A stretch of DNA of 64,000 bases from Acarospora socialis (lineage: Eukaryota > Ascomycota > Lecanoromycetes > Acarosporales > Acarosporaceae). The stretch is taken from positions 1,431,001 through 1,495,000 of the forward strand of contig JAMYGW020000006.1 in NCBI GenBank assembly GCA_025617375.2. The letters run 5' to 3'. A model generated the notes under the pieces. It worked only from the letters and a program-made list of their open reading frames with translations, did no database searches and was not told where the DNA came from. Positions 55,594-64,000 of the stretch are shown piece by piece. A program made the translations under genes and the position numbers. Every line of letters starts with the position of its first letter. Position 1 is the stretch's first letter.

Positions 55594-55913
55594 GGTAGGG
55601 GTACAGTTGGATCAACGCTACTCACTTCGTCTCTCCAGAGGTGTTCCGCAGGCGTAGCGAAGTAGGCTTTCACACTTACCACACGGTTGGTTTTCGAAGC
55701 TCTACGACTCGTGACAATGCGTCCCACTCCAATGCAATTACATACGGTACCGCAGCAGCCTAGGCGTACAGCTCAACTGAACACCACTCCGAGCTCATGA
55801 AGTAGTAAGTCCTACTACACTCATCAATTCAAGCATATGCAGCAAGCCCCGCCCACTCTAACCCATCAGTACGCCATTAAAACAGTCCGCTCCAGAGGCA
55901 TGGGCCACATTCC
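55594..55913. other. Short intergenic region
   Basis: 320 bases: promoter of NPR3 and 3' flank of COX19, both on the minus strand. Nothing else seen. Confidence 0.5.
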
Positions 55914-56463
55914 TCAATATATCTTCTTGCCATCATCCCTAGCCCTGTTCGACGTTGCCCCGCCAGCATGCTTCGGTATAGCAACGGGCTTCTCATCATC
56001 CGCAAATCCAAGATTTCTGAATTCATCTGGCGCCATGAGATTGCTAGAACACAGAGCAGTCAGCAAAGTAATACCTCACCCAGAGCATACGTCAAGCTTT
56101 CTTCTGACGAGTACGGGGAGACACACTGATCCATGCGACATTGAAGGTACGCCTTCGCCATCAAGCGGCACTCCTGATCATTCGTACCCTTGACCCGTCG
56201 CAGGCACCGGAGGTAATCTGCTATGATCGGCTTACATTCGCCTATCGAGTATTGCCGTGTCAGTCCGAGGTATATCATGCACACAGCTTGATACAGCTCT
56301 AGGGGGGAAGTTACCGTCATGATCGAGCGGGAAGCTTCCTCTCTCCGGTCTAACATCTCGTATTTAGTTATGAGTCCTACCTACATCACGGTTCCTTTGA
56401 CTATCAGACTCACGGCGTCGGTTTGGTAGCGATTTGGCGCCCACCAGGCCCGCCAAAACTCAT
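55914..56463 (-). CDS. COX19: Cytochrome c oxidase assembly protein COX19
   Basis: Predicted exons 56463-56414, 56349-56315 (35 bases), 56241-56127 and 56043-55914; 109 residues. The twin CX9C motif is complete: CKPIIADYLRC and CRLMAKAYLQC, with the family context RGSFPLDHDGE before it and RMDHNLMAPDEFRNLGF after it, ending in a Lys-rich tail. Cox19 is imported into the intermembrane space by the Mia40 disulphide relay and takes part in copper handling for complex IV with Cox11. Three introns in a gene of 330 coding bases are notable; each restores phase. It shares a short divergent promoter (295 bases) with the GFA-family gene. Confidence 0.93.
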
Positions 56464-56758
56464 TGCTCTTGTTCGTACTTGTTTCGAGCCAATGGAAGTT
56501 CTTCGCGACCCTCGATCCTATGTAGAGCGGGAGATCGACACCGCTGCCGCACTAGTGCTGCGGATGCACCCTTGCTCCGTGACGGGCGGGATGATGTCAC
56601 ATAAATGTCACTTTCCTACGTGGGGTTCATCGTAAATAAGCCGAGTGCACCTTCACCCAATGCTTCGACTGCTCCTCCGTCCCAACATCAGCGACAGACA
56701 TATCCTACCCAGACAACCACCCTTCACCCCAAATTTCCATATATCCACTCGCTTCAAA
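56464..56758. promoter_or_regulatory. Shared divergent promoter, COX19 / GFA-family gene
   Basis: 295 bases between two outward-facing start codons. No TATA box is evident. Confidence 0.5.
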
Positions 56759-57499
56759 ATGCCCATGTAAGCTCCACCCCCTCTACCCCGCCCTCCCTTC
56801 CCTTTCCTCACCCTCGCACCTCACCCCACTAACGCTCCGCCCCTTTCTCGCAGGAAACTCGACGCCAGCTGCCAATGCGGCGGCGTGGAATTTACGCTGC
56901 AGTCCCACACACCGGTGCCGTACCAGTTCTGCGCCTGCAGCATCTGCCGCAAGATGGGCGGCTACAGCGGCAGCGTCAACATCGGCGGCATCCACGACAG
57001 CCTGCAGATCCTGAAGGGCTTGGACTTGATCAAGTACGCTCACCTCCCCCACCTCCTACGCTACCATCTACCTCTCACTTTCCACCTCCCTCCAGCCGGT
57101 TCTCCTCATCCTCCACAACTCCCAACCCCCTCCTCCCTATCCACCAAAACCATCCACACAAAACCCCCCTGACCCATCTCTCGCCACACCCACAGACGCT
57201 ACAACGCCGTCGCCGACCGCGGCACCCCGCGCGAAAAGAAACTGCAATCGGAGCGCGCCTTCTGCTCGAACTGCAGCAGCCCGCTGTGGGTCTTCGACCG
57301 GCAGTGGCCGGAGCTGGTGCATCCGTTCGCGTCGGTCATCGACACGCCGCTGCCGGCGCCGGAGGAGATGGTGTGCGTTAAGGGCGATAGTAAGCCCGCG
57401 TGGCTGCGCTGGCCCGAGGGCAAGAAGGAAGTGCATGAGGGGTTTGGGGCGGATAGTTTGGAGGAGTGGCATCGGAAGAGGGGGCTGTTTGTCGAGTGA
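56759..57499 (+). CDS. GFA/CENP-V-type zinc protein
   Basis: Predicted exons 56759-56766 (8 bases, ATGCCCAT), 56854-57033 and 57196-57499; 163 residues. Zinc-binding cysteines follow the family order: CQCGGVEF near the N-terminus, FCACSICRKMGGYSG in the middle and AFCSNCSSPLW after intron 2. The domain is named after a glutathione-dependent formaldehyde-activating enzyme, but most fungal members have no shown activity, so the family name should not be read as function. The C-terminus is rich in Trp and Glu (WLRWPEGKKEVHEGFGADSL). The minute first exon is inferred from a GTAAGC donor and a CACTAACGC branch site; it restores MPMKLDASCQCGG. Confidence 0.88.
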
Positions 57500-57888
57500 A
57501 GGGTAGAGGGGAGATGGGGTCGGATTCGTGGTCGGGCGGGTACTGCGTTTTAGAGGTGCCGTGGACTGGTGCACGTTGTTCTGAATATATTGAGTCGTAC
57601 TGTTACATGATCGCGAAGTTGTCGAGAAGGGAAAACCAGTAGCTGAAAAAGTAGGTAATTGAGTATTAGATTCTATATGTGACCTATCTTAGACCGATGA
57701 CCTGCTAGACGAAGTACTCAGCAGCAGCGCAGCAGCAGAGCGGAGTCGCCAGCAACTCATAAAATGACCCTAGCTAACCTCTAGAACAGAAGGTAAATGC
57801 TTCCTCTATACTCGACCCGCCATGAATGCTCATGTCTTGCGCCAACTCAATTCTATACACCCCATTCTCCAAGCCTGTGAACGATTAT
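57500..57888. other. Short intergenic region between convergent genes
   Basis: 389 bases with the 3' ends of the GFA-family and mannosyltransferase genes. A short GCAGCA run lies near 57720; nothing else seen. Confidence 0.5.
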
Positions 57889-59644
57889 TTATCCTTCTAA
57901 TCCGCTGAGCTCATAGCCATGGTACCCGTCACCTCCGAACGCCCTTTCCCCCTCTTGGCTCCAGCCCTCTTTCTTCTTCAACCAGTCTCCCCTCAGAAAC
58001 TGTCGGATGCATGTATCTCGAGGCTTCTGCTGCGGGGACTCTAAGGGCACAAGTTTGTAAAAGTTTTCGTCAATCGGAGTTGGCTCGCAGGTGCAAAGGT
58101 CCGAAGAGCGGGGTGGACAATGGCTGGAAACAAGAATCAGCGTTAGCACCAAGCCATTGACTAGCAAAAAGGTTGAGGAGATCTACCGGTTGATGTCATG
58201 CTGATATCCAATATCTCGGAAAAACCAAATCTCCCTCTTCGGCACGAACATGGCCACGCTCAATGTATGTATTGGTGCATCCCCAAATCGCTCGTAGAAG
58301 AACCCTCCACCTCGATCAAGCCAATGGAAATATCTCTCATTGGCTTCGCCACGAAAGAAGTTCAAATCGCCAACCTCGAAGTTGGAGAAGAATTGACAGT
58401 TGTTGTAGTCTCCGCCATTGTGAGGATCCAGTAACCAGTCAAGGTCGGCTTCTGGGTGGATGAGTTCTGGGTGGGCGTTGATGAACGACCGTGTCCGGGA
58501 CCAGAGGGAAGGAAAGGAGCGAGCGTCGTCGAGGATGTTCATGTTGAAGCCATATTTCATCTTGTTGTCGCGCATGAAGCGGAAAACGTCATAATTAATG
58601 TCGCAGAAGAAGTGGACCTGCCAGTGTTAGCCATGATTGGGCAGGACGGCTAGAAGCTGTCATTACTGACATCGGGCTCCACCCGCCAATACCAGTCGAA
58701 ATCTTTCAGTCTCGGATGCTTATAGAAGAATCCACTGTTCCACCGACACATGTGACGGTAGCTGATCATCCATCCTTTGCCAACTCCAATAGCACCGAGG
58801 TATTCCAGGCTGTTCATGAACCTTCCTTCGTCAATCCAGTCTGGTAATGACCAGTGCTCCTTCGGTACGACTTCGTAGTAGCACGTCGCTAATGTAAGGT
58901 TCTGTGTGGCTATCTGACTGAATATGAGCAACGAAAGGCAAAGAGTGCGACTGAACGAACCTTGAACTCCTCAGTGAAAGGTTCGTCATTGAAGAAAACC
59001 CATGGATATTGATATTTGCGGTTCCAGTGGTACTCTAATTGGCGCATACTCTGAACCAAGCCGTCAAGCTCAGAGTTGCGCACCAAGCTGATCAGTGCAG
59101 CCCGCGGTCTCGACGAGACTTGGCCCAGACGCCTCAAGGGAGAAAACACGTTCGGCTGGGTAGTCAATGCGTATTTGTTGTTAGAGTTCTGCTCTAGCCA
59201 TTGAGCAGGATCCAGTGCATGTTTGCTTGATGAAGTTGCTTCTGGACGAAGAACGAGGTACGGACTAGAGATCTCTTGTGGGATGGTGAGGTGAATTGTA
59301 CGCCGTCTCCACGACGATGGAGGCGGAATGTACCATACAAGCAGAATGAGCAGGAAACAGACCAGCACGGCGATCTGCCGTTTCGAGATTGAACTTCGCA
59401 TCTTCGGCGGGACGTAACGAGCAATCGACCAGCGAGGAGGCGTTCGAGGGCTAGACAGCCAGAAGGTGGAGGACGAAGAGATGGAGCTGGCAGAGGATGA
59501 TGCGGAGGCACTGGTGGACGGAAGGCTGAATCTTGACAAGGTGGAATTAGAAGGTGTTGCGAGGAGTTTCGGAGACCTTTTATCGGAGACATCGCGCTGC
59601 GGCGATCTGAAGAGCTTCCCAACGATAGTATCGAGAAACCGCAT
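57889..59644 (-). CDS. Alpha-1,2-mannosyltransferase, Ktr/Kre2 (GT15) family
   Basis: Predicted exons 59644-58961, 58913-58671, 58617-58187 and 58123-57889; about 530 residues. It is a type II membrane protein: a cytosolic Ser-rich N-terminus, one anchor at about residues 91-107 (IAVLVCFLLILLVWYIP) and a luminal catalytic domain. That domain has RAALISLVRNSELDGLVQSMRQLE, WVFFNDEPFTEEFK, MCRWNSGFFYKHP, the GT15 signature YWRVEPDVHFFCDI and YNNCQFFSNFEVGDLNFFR, then a His-rich end of the domain (IHTLSVAMFVPK) and CPPRSSDLCTCEP. These Golgi enzymes add alpha-1,2-linked mannose to O- and N-glycans of cell-wall proteins. The intron 2 donor was chosen as GTCAGT because it keeps VHFF in frame. The serine run near residues 45-60 is low complexity. 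Confidence 0.92.
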
Positions 59645-60196
59645 GGCCAGTTGGGACCAGGCAATTCCCGTTCACCGAATGAAGATACCTTACCTACCCT
59701 CTATGAGCTTCACGCTAAACGATTGAGACCGGATTGCTCAAGTTTCCGCCAGTACGACCAGCGAAAGTCTAGCTCATCAAGAAGATCATCTGAACAGACC
59801 TAGTACGCCTCAACAAGCAGCAAGGCTTCATGGGACAATAAAAGGAAATCAACGAGGGTTCGTAAGTTTAGCACCTGTATGATAATGTGTCTGAGTTTGG
59901 TGATCTTTATCAATGTGCGAGATAGGCTAGGGCACGCTTGCAAGATTCAGATTTCGGGACTCGCTAACACAGAAAGGTCTCTGTTAAAAATAGACACAGG
60001 GATAGACGGTCAACTATCACTTCAGGTATTCAAGATAGTATGGATGTTTGGACACAATGGAGTCCATATGTAGGCCTCAATACCCACGTTCAGTTATACA
60101 TGACTGGCCGAATTGTCCTAAATGCGTGTCATGAGAGTATTTTAACACCGGTTACCTTTACAGCTCGAATGGACGCCCGCAATGCAATGCCGGAAG
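59645..60196. other. Intergenic region, 0.55 kb
   Basis: Promoter of the mannosyltransferase and 3' flank of HIR1. A TACCTTACCTACC word lies near 59688-59699, matching the motif family noted around 46.4 kb. Confidence 0.45.
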
Positions 60197-63100
60197 CTAT
60201 AAATCCATCGAGTCATTCCCAGGTGACTCCTTGTCCATAACACCGAGGAGATTCGCATAAGGGATAGTAATACGCTGGAGATCCCGGTGTTTGCCTTTGA
60301 TCTGTTAGCAACGAAGAAGAACACCCCAATCTCACCTGCGACACACATACCTAGGATGAGAATGACACTTCTTAGCAAATCTCGTCGGGGCCAGCCACAC
60401 AATTCGTCACCTTCACTATACCAACTTCTGCTATCTTCGAATATAGGTTGTGATTCTTCCCCTCCATCCGCTACGGTTGCGTCTTGAGAAATCCCACCGA
60501 GGAGCGCTCTCAAAAGCTCCCCCACCTTCAACTTCAGTCCCTCTGCCCCCAATCTCTTGGCGTACATCTCCAAGTATATTCGGAATTCTTCCTTGGCGCC
60601 AAGTAGCATGGCACCGGCGACGCGGTTTTCTAGATGTGCTATCGAAACGCCAGATTCGAAACCCTCAAACCCCTCACGGGATAACAGCGTCTTTATCATC
60701 CGTTGTAGAGCATATGCTCTACCCCGCACGAGCATCTCATTTGTAGTATTGCGCTCGAGATGAGGGATAATGCCGGCGGACACGTTGTTTGGAACGTTGT
60801 CTTTGCTGGCTTGGTCTGCGGAGGACTGGATGTTGCCAACAGATGAATCGGTTGTATTCCAATATTGACTGCCCACTGCCCACCATACCTCTGACAGTCG
60901 TTGCCAGGTAAACATGGTCGGAGAGTAGCTGTATCCGTCACCATTAGATAGTGTCACAACAATTCTGCCCTCTGAGTTGAGACGTGCGGACGTGATGGCA
61001 GGTGCATGTGTGGGGTGTGACTGTAGACCGTGGACGGCAATGTCAAGAATAGGTGCCAGTGATACGGGTGGGTGAGGAGACTCTAGCTTCCTGATATCCC
61101 AAACGTAGCACATCCCTGCGGCTGTGATGCAAAGAAGCCACCAGTCTCGACAGTCCAAGATAACTGGTTGAGCCTCCATGACCATAGCGTTGACTAACCT
61201 TCGGCCAGCTGGCGTCCAAACATACACACTGCCATCCTCGCAAGCCGCGCTCCAGAATTGGCGAGTGCCCGTTACAAGCAATACACATCTGGGAAGATAA
61301 TCTTGCCATAGTGTCTGCCCTCTCCTGGTGACAGTGATCCGTGAAGGTTCACGATCTGCTTGTTTCGTAAGGAGAGATGCAGCACTCGGATTCCGAGCTT
61401 CGAGAACCACATCCGACGCCGCAGTGCGAGACGCGTCACTCGAAGTCCCAATACTTGATTGGCCGCTTGAATTTGATGTATCACCGTCTCTTAGGCTACG
61501 TATGATATGTACTCGTACTTTTGGCACGGCTAATCGAACCTGGCTCACTAGCAAGCTTGGATTAACCACTGCTGGTCGAATGAAATCTGGAGTGGGTAGC
61601 TGTCCGATCGGGCCCGCGGAGCTCTGCGGAGGCATGAGGCCATCGACGGTGTTCGCTAAGATAGGAACAGCGCCATTGCGAGATGCCGTTGCTATCCTCT
61701 TCTCAAGGCGGCCATCATCGTCTCCATCTATAGCAGCTAATTTTCGCTTGTTGCCCAGTAAAAGTGCGGCCAACCCTCCTTTAGGCAGACCATCAAAAGG
61801 CTTCGAAAGGTCTAATATGGACTGCGGAGTATCATCCTTCGTACCTTGGTTGCTCGCGGAAGCAGCCATCAGGCGCGATCGTGGCAATGAAGACTCAGCT
61901 GCTCCGGATGTCGACACGAGCATTGGGGCGATGCGTCTCCTGCCATCCTTTGTATACGTTACTCGCGACTTGAGACCCTCAATCTTTTCCTTCTCTAAAT
62001 CCTGCTGCGACGGCGTCGGTACAGATCCGGTTTGGTTGGCATCGCCGTTCGGTCGTCGAGTCTCGCCATCCACCGTATTTGCTATTCCCGTACCGTTGAC
62101 AACGCTACCATTCATAGCTGCGGCTATCCCGGTCCCATTTACGACCATGCCGGGCTTTGCTTCCGAGTCGCCCATTAGTGCCCCCATGCGCCCTTCAACA
62201 CCTTTCAGCTCGCCTTGTTTGCTTTTCTCCTCCAATAGCAAGCCATCAGGCCCTTCTATCATTCCCACGCCTCGTCTACCGGCACCGAACTTAGCAAGTG
62301 ATTTCTCATTTTCCTCCAAGCCGACCCCATAACCCAAATCTCCATCTTCAAAGACCACGGCGATGACGCTCCCGTCTAGACTTGTTGCAAACAGACTTTT
62401 GCCGTCTGGCGTCCACGCTAGGTCTGAGATAGACTTTGCTGCTAGGTCTTGGGTGATAACGAGGGGTCTCGGATTGCTAGTGATCCAAACACTCAAGGCT
62501 TTATCTTGACCAGCGCATGCGATGACAGTCACGAGGCCTGGGGTACTATGGTTTTTGCCGTCTTGTGTGGCCATGGGTGGAGGCTCCTTTGTGAAAAGTC
62601 GCGGAGAGAAAGCGCAAACCTCAACCGGCCCTTCGTGCCCGATCAGGTTAATGTCACTATCCCACGTCCCCCGGTTGATAATGGCAACAGAGCTTACCGG
62701 ACCGTTAACAGCGTTTGCGGCAGCGATGTGGTTGCCGTCAGGAGACCAAGAGCAGCGTCGGAAATACGTCGTCAAGGGCGACGAAGAGAACGGAGCAATG
62801 ATCGACTGCTCGAGCATGAAGTTGTTCATCTGGTCGTGGGCCGATGCGTTCGGTCCAGGAGGGGTGAAGCGAAAGATCTTGATAGAACGGTCATCGCTCG
62901 CAGTTGCAAAGTATTTGTTTGCTGGATCGAAGGTGAGGCCTTTGACATGACTGTGATGATTCGATAGGGTCTTCAGCTTCTCAAACGTGTGACCAGACCA
63001 TACTACCACTTTCGAATCTAACCCAACCGACACCAATATTGAAGAATCGTACGACCACCCAAGATCTTGTACGTCATTATCATGCCCTATCAGTCTGCGG

Positions 63101-63593
63101 AAAATGCGCCAATTTTCGACTGGAGGAGGTTCGTTTGTGCCTAGGTGCGGTAAGTATCAGCGCAATTAATCACCGACGCCTGTCATGTCAGGACATACCA
63201 AACGTAGTCGCGTGCGAAGGAGGGTTCGGATCGAGAGTGTAGACACAAACTATCTTGTCATCCGCACCAGATGCTAGAAACCGACCGTTGGGTGAGAAGC
63301 GGACAGTGTGGATAGTGCCTGAGTGATAGCTCATAGAAGCCAGCTGCTTCGGCTTGGCATAGGAGGGATCCGCCGCATTGTAGATCGCCTCAGTGGACCA
63401 GATACGCACATGTCCATCTGCAGCCTCTAAAGTTAGCTGAGGGTCGACTGTACAGGTTCGATGTTGATCTAATGACTTTACCTCCAGCGGCAGTTACTAG
63501 CCGACATCCATCAGGAGAAACATGACACGAATAGACTTCGTAGTCCTTCTTATCCCCACTATGTGTAAGCCAGACAGGCTTGATAAAGTGCAT
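60197..63593 (-). CDS. HIR1: Histone chaperone subunit HIR1 (HIRA)
   Basis: Predicted exons 63593-63482, 63426-63199, 63140-60351 and 60294-60197; about 1075 residues. The start MHFIKPVWLTHSG is the usual HIRA beginning. Seven WD repeats fill the first 350-400 residues (for example VYSCHVSPDGCRLVTAAG, IHTVRFSPNGRFLASGADDKIVCVY, VKGLTFDPANKYFATASDDRSIKIF). A linker includes LKGVEGRMGALMGD, which is in the place of the Asf1-binding B-domain region. The C-terminal HIRA domain (RGQTLWQDYLPRCVLLVTGTRQFWSAACEDGSV) ends after a last intron with GKHRDLQRITIPYANLLGVMD. The complex deposits H3-H4 independently of replication and represses histone genes. The last exon is only 98 bases, and it replaces an unlike frame that would otherwise continue. 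Confidence 0.93.
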
Positions 63594-64000
63594 GTCGGTT
63601 ATGGACAAGCCAGAGTCCGCAATAACATTGTGTTAAGCTCTGGTGGATTCACAGATACTCCTGCATGTGACGAATGAAGGCACATAAAATATCTTGGCTG
63701 TCGAGGTTTCGCGCTTGTTCATCTGGAAGTGGCCCGTGCACGCTAGGCTCGGCCATACTTGAAGCCCTAGCTTGAAACTCTACCCTGATTACATCCTTGC
63801 TCTAGGCATTACCAGAACTTACAACATGTTGAAGAAAAGACTCCATGACTATGATATTCAAATCCGGACCACTGGACAATGCGTCTCTTCTGAGAGTGTA
63901 CTTTACTAATGGCGACCCAAACAGTAGCTGGACAGACAATCAGTAGCTGGACAGACAATCAGTAGCTGGACAGACAATCAGTAGCTGGACAGACAATCAG
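63594..64000. other. Right-edge stretch upstream of HIR1
   Basis: Promoter and leader of HIR1 followed by the minisatellite at 63922-64000. No other gene seen. Confidence 0.5.
63922..64000. repeat. 19-base minisatellite running off the window
   Basis: Four identical tandem copies of CAGTAGCTGGACAGACAAT and the start of a fifth; the array continues beyond the right edge, so its full length is unknown. Confidence 0.95.

Noticed and set aside
60142-60350. Unspliced C-terminal continuation of HIR1
   Set aside because: It lacks similarity, whereas splicing to 60294 gives the expected GKHRDLQRITIPYANLL ending.
1-64000. tRNA, rRNA, CRISPR arrays, riboswitches, LTR pairs or transposase gen
   Set aside because: I looked for B-box-like GTTCGA contexts, regular spaced repeats and transposase or reverse-transcriptase motifs and found none convincing; a covariance-model search would be the decisive test.

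Overview
The window is nuclear DNA of a filamentous ascomycete (Pezizomycotina). Genes are dense (25 protein genes that I can support in 64 kb) and on both strands. They are interrupted by short introns, mostly 46-95 bases, with GT...AG ends and CTAAC/CTGAC-like branch sites. Gene families such as the ArAE_2 transporter, the GT15 mannosyltransferase and the Zn2Cys6 and long-loop bHLH regulators are typical of that group. A dothideomycete is my best guess, but that is inference. No tRNA, rRNA, CRISPR array, origin or intact transposon was seen. All introns were placed by eye from splice signals and kept only where the reading phase closes; none is confirmed by transcripts.

Layout. 0-16 kb: a retropepsin-like small gene, a large ArAE_2/FUSC membrane protein divergent from a class I sirtuin, a conserved unknown, a secreted aspzincin-type protease, the tRNA methyltransferase TRM11 and a HIT-domain hydrolase. 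16-32 kb: B-type cyclin divergent from mitochondrial ribosomal protein uL2, a Zn2Cys6 regulator, a THOC3/TEX1 WD40 protein, a small GPI-type surface protein, the RNase P/MRP subunit RPP40 and an unrecognised acidic/Pro-Ala-rich gene. 32-46 kb: DNA2 helicase-nuclease divergent from a 2-oxodicarboxylate carrier, an ankyrin protein, tRNA ligase and SFT2. 46-50.2 kb holds no convincing gene and is most simply the promoter and leader of the bHLH factor that follows. 50-64 kb: bHLH factor, NPR3 (GATOR1/SEACIT), COX19, a GFA-family protein, a Ktr/Kre2 mannosyltransferase and HIR1. A 19-base minisatellite runs off the right edge.

Most genes are housekeeping: replication and cell cycle (DNA2, cyclin B), chromatin (sirtuin, HIR1), tRNA and RNA maturation (TRM11, RPP40, tRNA ligase, THOC3), mitochondria (uL2m, ODC, COX19), secretion (SFT2, KTR) and nutrient signalling (NPR3). 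They are interleaved without an evident operon-like cluster. I did not find a coherent new multigene system. The points most worth a second look are a 112-codon presequence-like extension on the tRNA ligase, four ACGCG motifs at exact 8-base spacing in front of DNA2, an imperfect 105-base fold-back element between two convergent genes, an 11-base internal exon in the carrier gene, two NAGNAG splice acceptors, and the unrecognised gene at 29.6-31.2 kb.
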